This document shows positions 4,617 to 6,053 of a DNA stretch of 6,053 bases, piece by piece (within the stretch, counting starts at the first letter, position 1; each line of letters begins with the position of its first letter). Source of the stretch: Chloroflexota bacterium (GTDB lineage: Bacteria > Chloroflexota > Limnocylindria > QHBO01); NCBI GenBank assembly GCA_024636135.1, contig JAGXHP010000184.1, positions 1-6,053 of the forward strand, given 5' to 3'. The translations under genes were made by a program, and so were the position numbers. The notes below the pieces were generated by a model. It had not been told where the DNA came from, searched no databases, and was given only the letters and a program-made list of their open reading frames with translations.

Positions 4617-6053
4617 GAAGCGCGCCACACAAGTTGCGTGCCCAGCCACTCCGCGCCGAAGGCGGCACCGGTGGCGGTCAGCTGCATCGGGTCGGCCTCG
4701 TTGAGATCCCACAGGAAGAGGTCCTGGAGAACACCGCCGCCGCTCGCCGAGCGTCCGAGCGTGAAGACGACGCGCTCGCCGTCCGGCGCCCAGCGAAGGT
4801 GGCTGACCCTGCCGGTGACGCTCACGGCCTCGACCTCGGCGTCTGATGCATCGGTGAGCGTGATAATGGTTTCGCCGCCGCTGTAGGAAAGCCGTATCGT
4901 CCGGTCCCCGTCCGGAGACCAGAGGACGGGCACCGCGTCGTCTTCGATCACCGTGACCACGCCGTCGGTGGGGTTCACACGCCAGTTTCCGCCGCCGAGC
5001 GCCCAGAAACGGAGGGTCCCATCCTCCAGCGAGTAGAGCCGGATTGGCCCACCTTCATCGGTGAACTGCGCCTCCGACAGCGCATCCTCGTCGCCAAGCG
5101 ATGGACGGGTGTAGCTGATCGCCTTGACTTCCGTCGATTCGCCACTGAGAAAGTCGATCGCAAAGATCGTCCCAACGTCGTTCGCTCCGTCCTGCGTGAT
5201 CCTCGCCGCGTAGACCGTCGAGCCATCGGCGCTGAACGCGATCGAGCTGATGCCGTCGGCGAGCCGACGCTTCTCCTTGCCCGGCTCGATCGATACGAGG
5301 ACGTCAGCCAGAAGGCCCGCGCCGACCGTACCGTCACGTGCCCACGCGAAGTACCGGACATCGAGCGTCGGGTCCTGGGCCATCACCTCCTGGGTGTCGA
5401 CGTCCTTCGTGAAGTCCCGGCGGAGGAGGTAGATCGGCGCAAGAGCGGCACTTCGGCCCTGGTACACCATCTCGAGCGCGCCGTACTCGGGGACTGGTGC
5501 CAGCGTCGGACTGGTCGAAGGCGCCACGGTCGGCGAGGCCGATGAGGGCCTCGCGGTTGGCGTGGCGCTCGAGCTCGCGCCGACCAGGTCGTGACTCGGG
5601 ATGGCATCGCTGCCGGAGGGTACGGCCCCGCTGCCGCCAAGAGATGCGTCGCCGGCGAAGATCAGGGCCATGAGCACGATCACCATCCCCGCCAGCAGCA
5701 GGATGATGCCGATGAGCCACGGGACCGCCTGCTCGGCGGTGGTCGGCTCCTCCACCGGCTCGACCTCATCAGCCGGCGCGCCTGTCGCGGCCGATACGGT
5801 GATGCGACCGGCGACCGGTGTGAGCCCTGGATCGGGCTCCGCGGGCGCCGGCTCGATTGGGGTCCAGGTCGAGGGCAGCACCTGCGTCGACTCGCCCCAG
5901 TCCGGCAGCCCGGGCGCCGTCGGTTCAAGTTCCGGTGGCGGCGGCGGCTCCGGTTCAGGCTCCGGCTCTGGTTCAGGCTCGGGCTCTGGCTCGGGTGCCG
6001 TGGGTTCGGTTTCCAGTAGCGGCTCCGGCTCTGGTTCGGGCTCTGGTTCAGGC
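4613..6053 (-). CDS. Membrane-anchored WD40-like/TolB-type beta-propeller protein, 5' end missing
   Basis: Partial: 479 residues are visible and no stop occurs before the right edge, so the true start lies outside. A GTG at 5881 gives a 422-residue product, but open frame with the same Pro/Glu style continues beyond it. Order along the visible part: Pro-Glu repeat (about 1-40); acidic Pro-rich stretch (40-110); one transmembrane helix WLIGIILLLAGMVIVLMALI (112-131); a Ser/Thr/Pro/Ala-rich linker (about 138-187); then a beta-propeller-like domain to the end. Blade signatures are IAFSADGSTVYAAR (271-284), VLWSPDGDRTIRL (376-388) and LRWAPDGERVVFTL (419-432), as in PD40/TolB-like repeats. The likely topology is N-terminus inside and propeller outside the membrane, by the single helix and the glycosylation-like linker; there are almost no flanking charged Lys/Arg to prove it. 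The function is unknown; such propellers bind proteins or ligands. It ends in an ATGA overlap with DUF971. Confidence 0.8.
   Translation of the reverse strand, partial: PEPEPEPEPEPLLETEPTAPEPEPEPEPEPEPEPEPPPPPELEPTAPGLPDWGESTQVLPSTWTPIEPAPAEPDPGLTPVAGRITVSAATGAPADEVEPVEEPTTAEQAVPWLIGIILLLAGMVIVLMALIFAGDASLGGSGAVPSGSDAIPSHDLVGASSSATPTARPSSASPTVAPSTSPTLAPVPEYGALEMVYQGRSAALAPIYLLRRDFTKDVDTQEVMAQDPTLDVRYFAWARDGTVGAGLLADVLVSIEPGKEKRRLADGISSIAFSADGSTVYAARITQDGANDVGTIFAIDFLSGESTEVKAISYTRPSLGDEDALSEAQFTDEGGPIRLYSLEDGTLRFWALGGGNWRVNPTDGVVTVIEDDAVPVLWSPDGDRTIRLSYSGGETIITLTDASDAEVEAVSVTGRVSHLRWAPDGERVVFTLGRSASGGGVLQDLFLWDLNEADPMQLTATGAAFGAEWLGTQLVWRAS
5942..6052 (-). repeat. Pro-Glu (PE) coding repeat
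   Basis: Minus-strand codons alternate CCx (Pro) and GAG/GAA (Glu) in two blocks, 5948-5995 and 6020-6052, joined by a spacer reading A-T-P-E-T-E-L-L; a run of Pro codons follows at 5933-5947. A 17-nt sequence is repeated exactly at 5958-5974 and 6021-6037, 63 nt (21 codons) apart and in frame. It continues to the window edge, so its full length is unknown. It is a protein-level low-complexity segment of the propeller gene, not a mobile or CRISPR repeat. Confidence 0.85.

Noticed and set aside
4279..4668. N-terminal extension of the patatin gene, as if fused to another domain
   Set aside because: The stretch is Arg/Pro-rich noise lying over the DUF971 gene in a different frame, and the patatin domain begins right after the GTG at 4278.
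5942..6053. CRISPR-like or non-coding tandem repeat at the right edge
   Set aside because: The periodicity is 6 nt with no spacers and it reads as uninterrupted Pro-Glu codons in frame with the propeller gene.
1..6053. A defence island, toxin-antitoxin pair or mobile element
   Set aside because: No transposase, integrase, nuclease, helicase, toxin or terminal inverted repeats can be seen. The patatin alone could hint at a CBASS effector, but there is no cyclase or sensor domain beside it.

Overview
The window is GC-rich bacterial DNA, fully packed with genes, and every gene I can support reads on the minus strand. In transcription order (from the right-hand end to the left) there are seven: a membrane-anchored beta-propeller protein whose 5' end lies beyond the right edge; a small DUF971 protein; a patatin-like lipid hydrolase; a PIG-L deacetylase resembling the mycothiol enzymes MshB/Mca; a class I O-methyltransferase; an MFS exporter of the EntS/MFS_3 type; and a sucrase/ferredoxin-like (Apd1-type) iron-sulfur protein cut by the left edge.

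The layout is operon-like. Junctions are a 4-nt ATGA overlap (propeller/DUF971), 5 nt (DUF971/patatin), 4 nt (patatin/PIG-L), 55 nt (PIG-L/methyltransferase), 5 nt (methyltransferase/MFS) and a 4-nt GTGA overlap (MFS/ferredoxin-like). The 55-nt gap is the only intergenic space of any size and holds a small GC-rich hairpin. I see no promoter, terminator, RNA gene, insertion sequence, CRISPR array or attachment site, and no stretch of 300 bases lacks a gene.

The organism is probably a high-GC Gram-positive-like bacterium or a member of the Chloroflexota or a related phylum. The hints are the GC content, frequent GTG/TTG starts with poor Shine-Dalgarno sequences, a propeller protein behind a single membrane anchor and a Ser/Thr/Pro linker, and an Mca/MshB-like deacetylase with a sucrase/ferredoxin-like protein. 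This is inference; no phylogenetic marker is present.

How the genes work together is not obvious. One reading is small-molecule handling: an amidase of the thiol-conjugate type, a methyltransferase and an exporter lie in a row, with an iron-sulfur protein translationally coupled to the exporter. The alternative is a co-directional housekeeping or accessory cluster with no shared pathway. I did not find a clear new defence or mobile system. The most noteworthy points are the hidden N-terminal extension with a Pro-Glu repeat on the propeller protein, and the PIG-L/methyltransferase/exporter/ferredoxin grouping.
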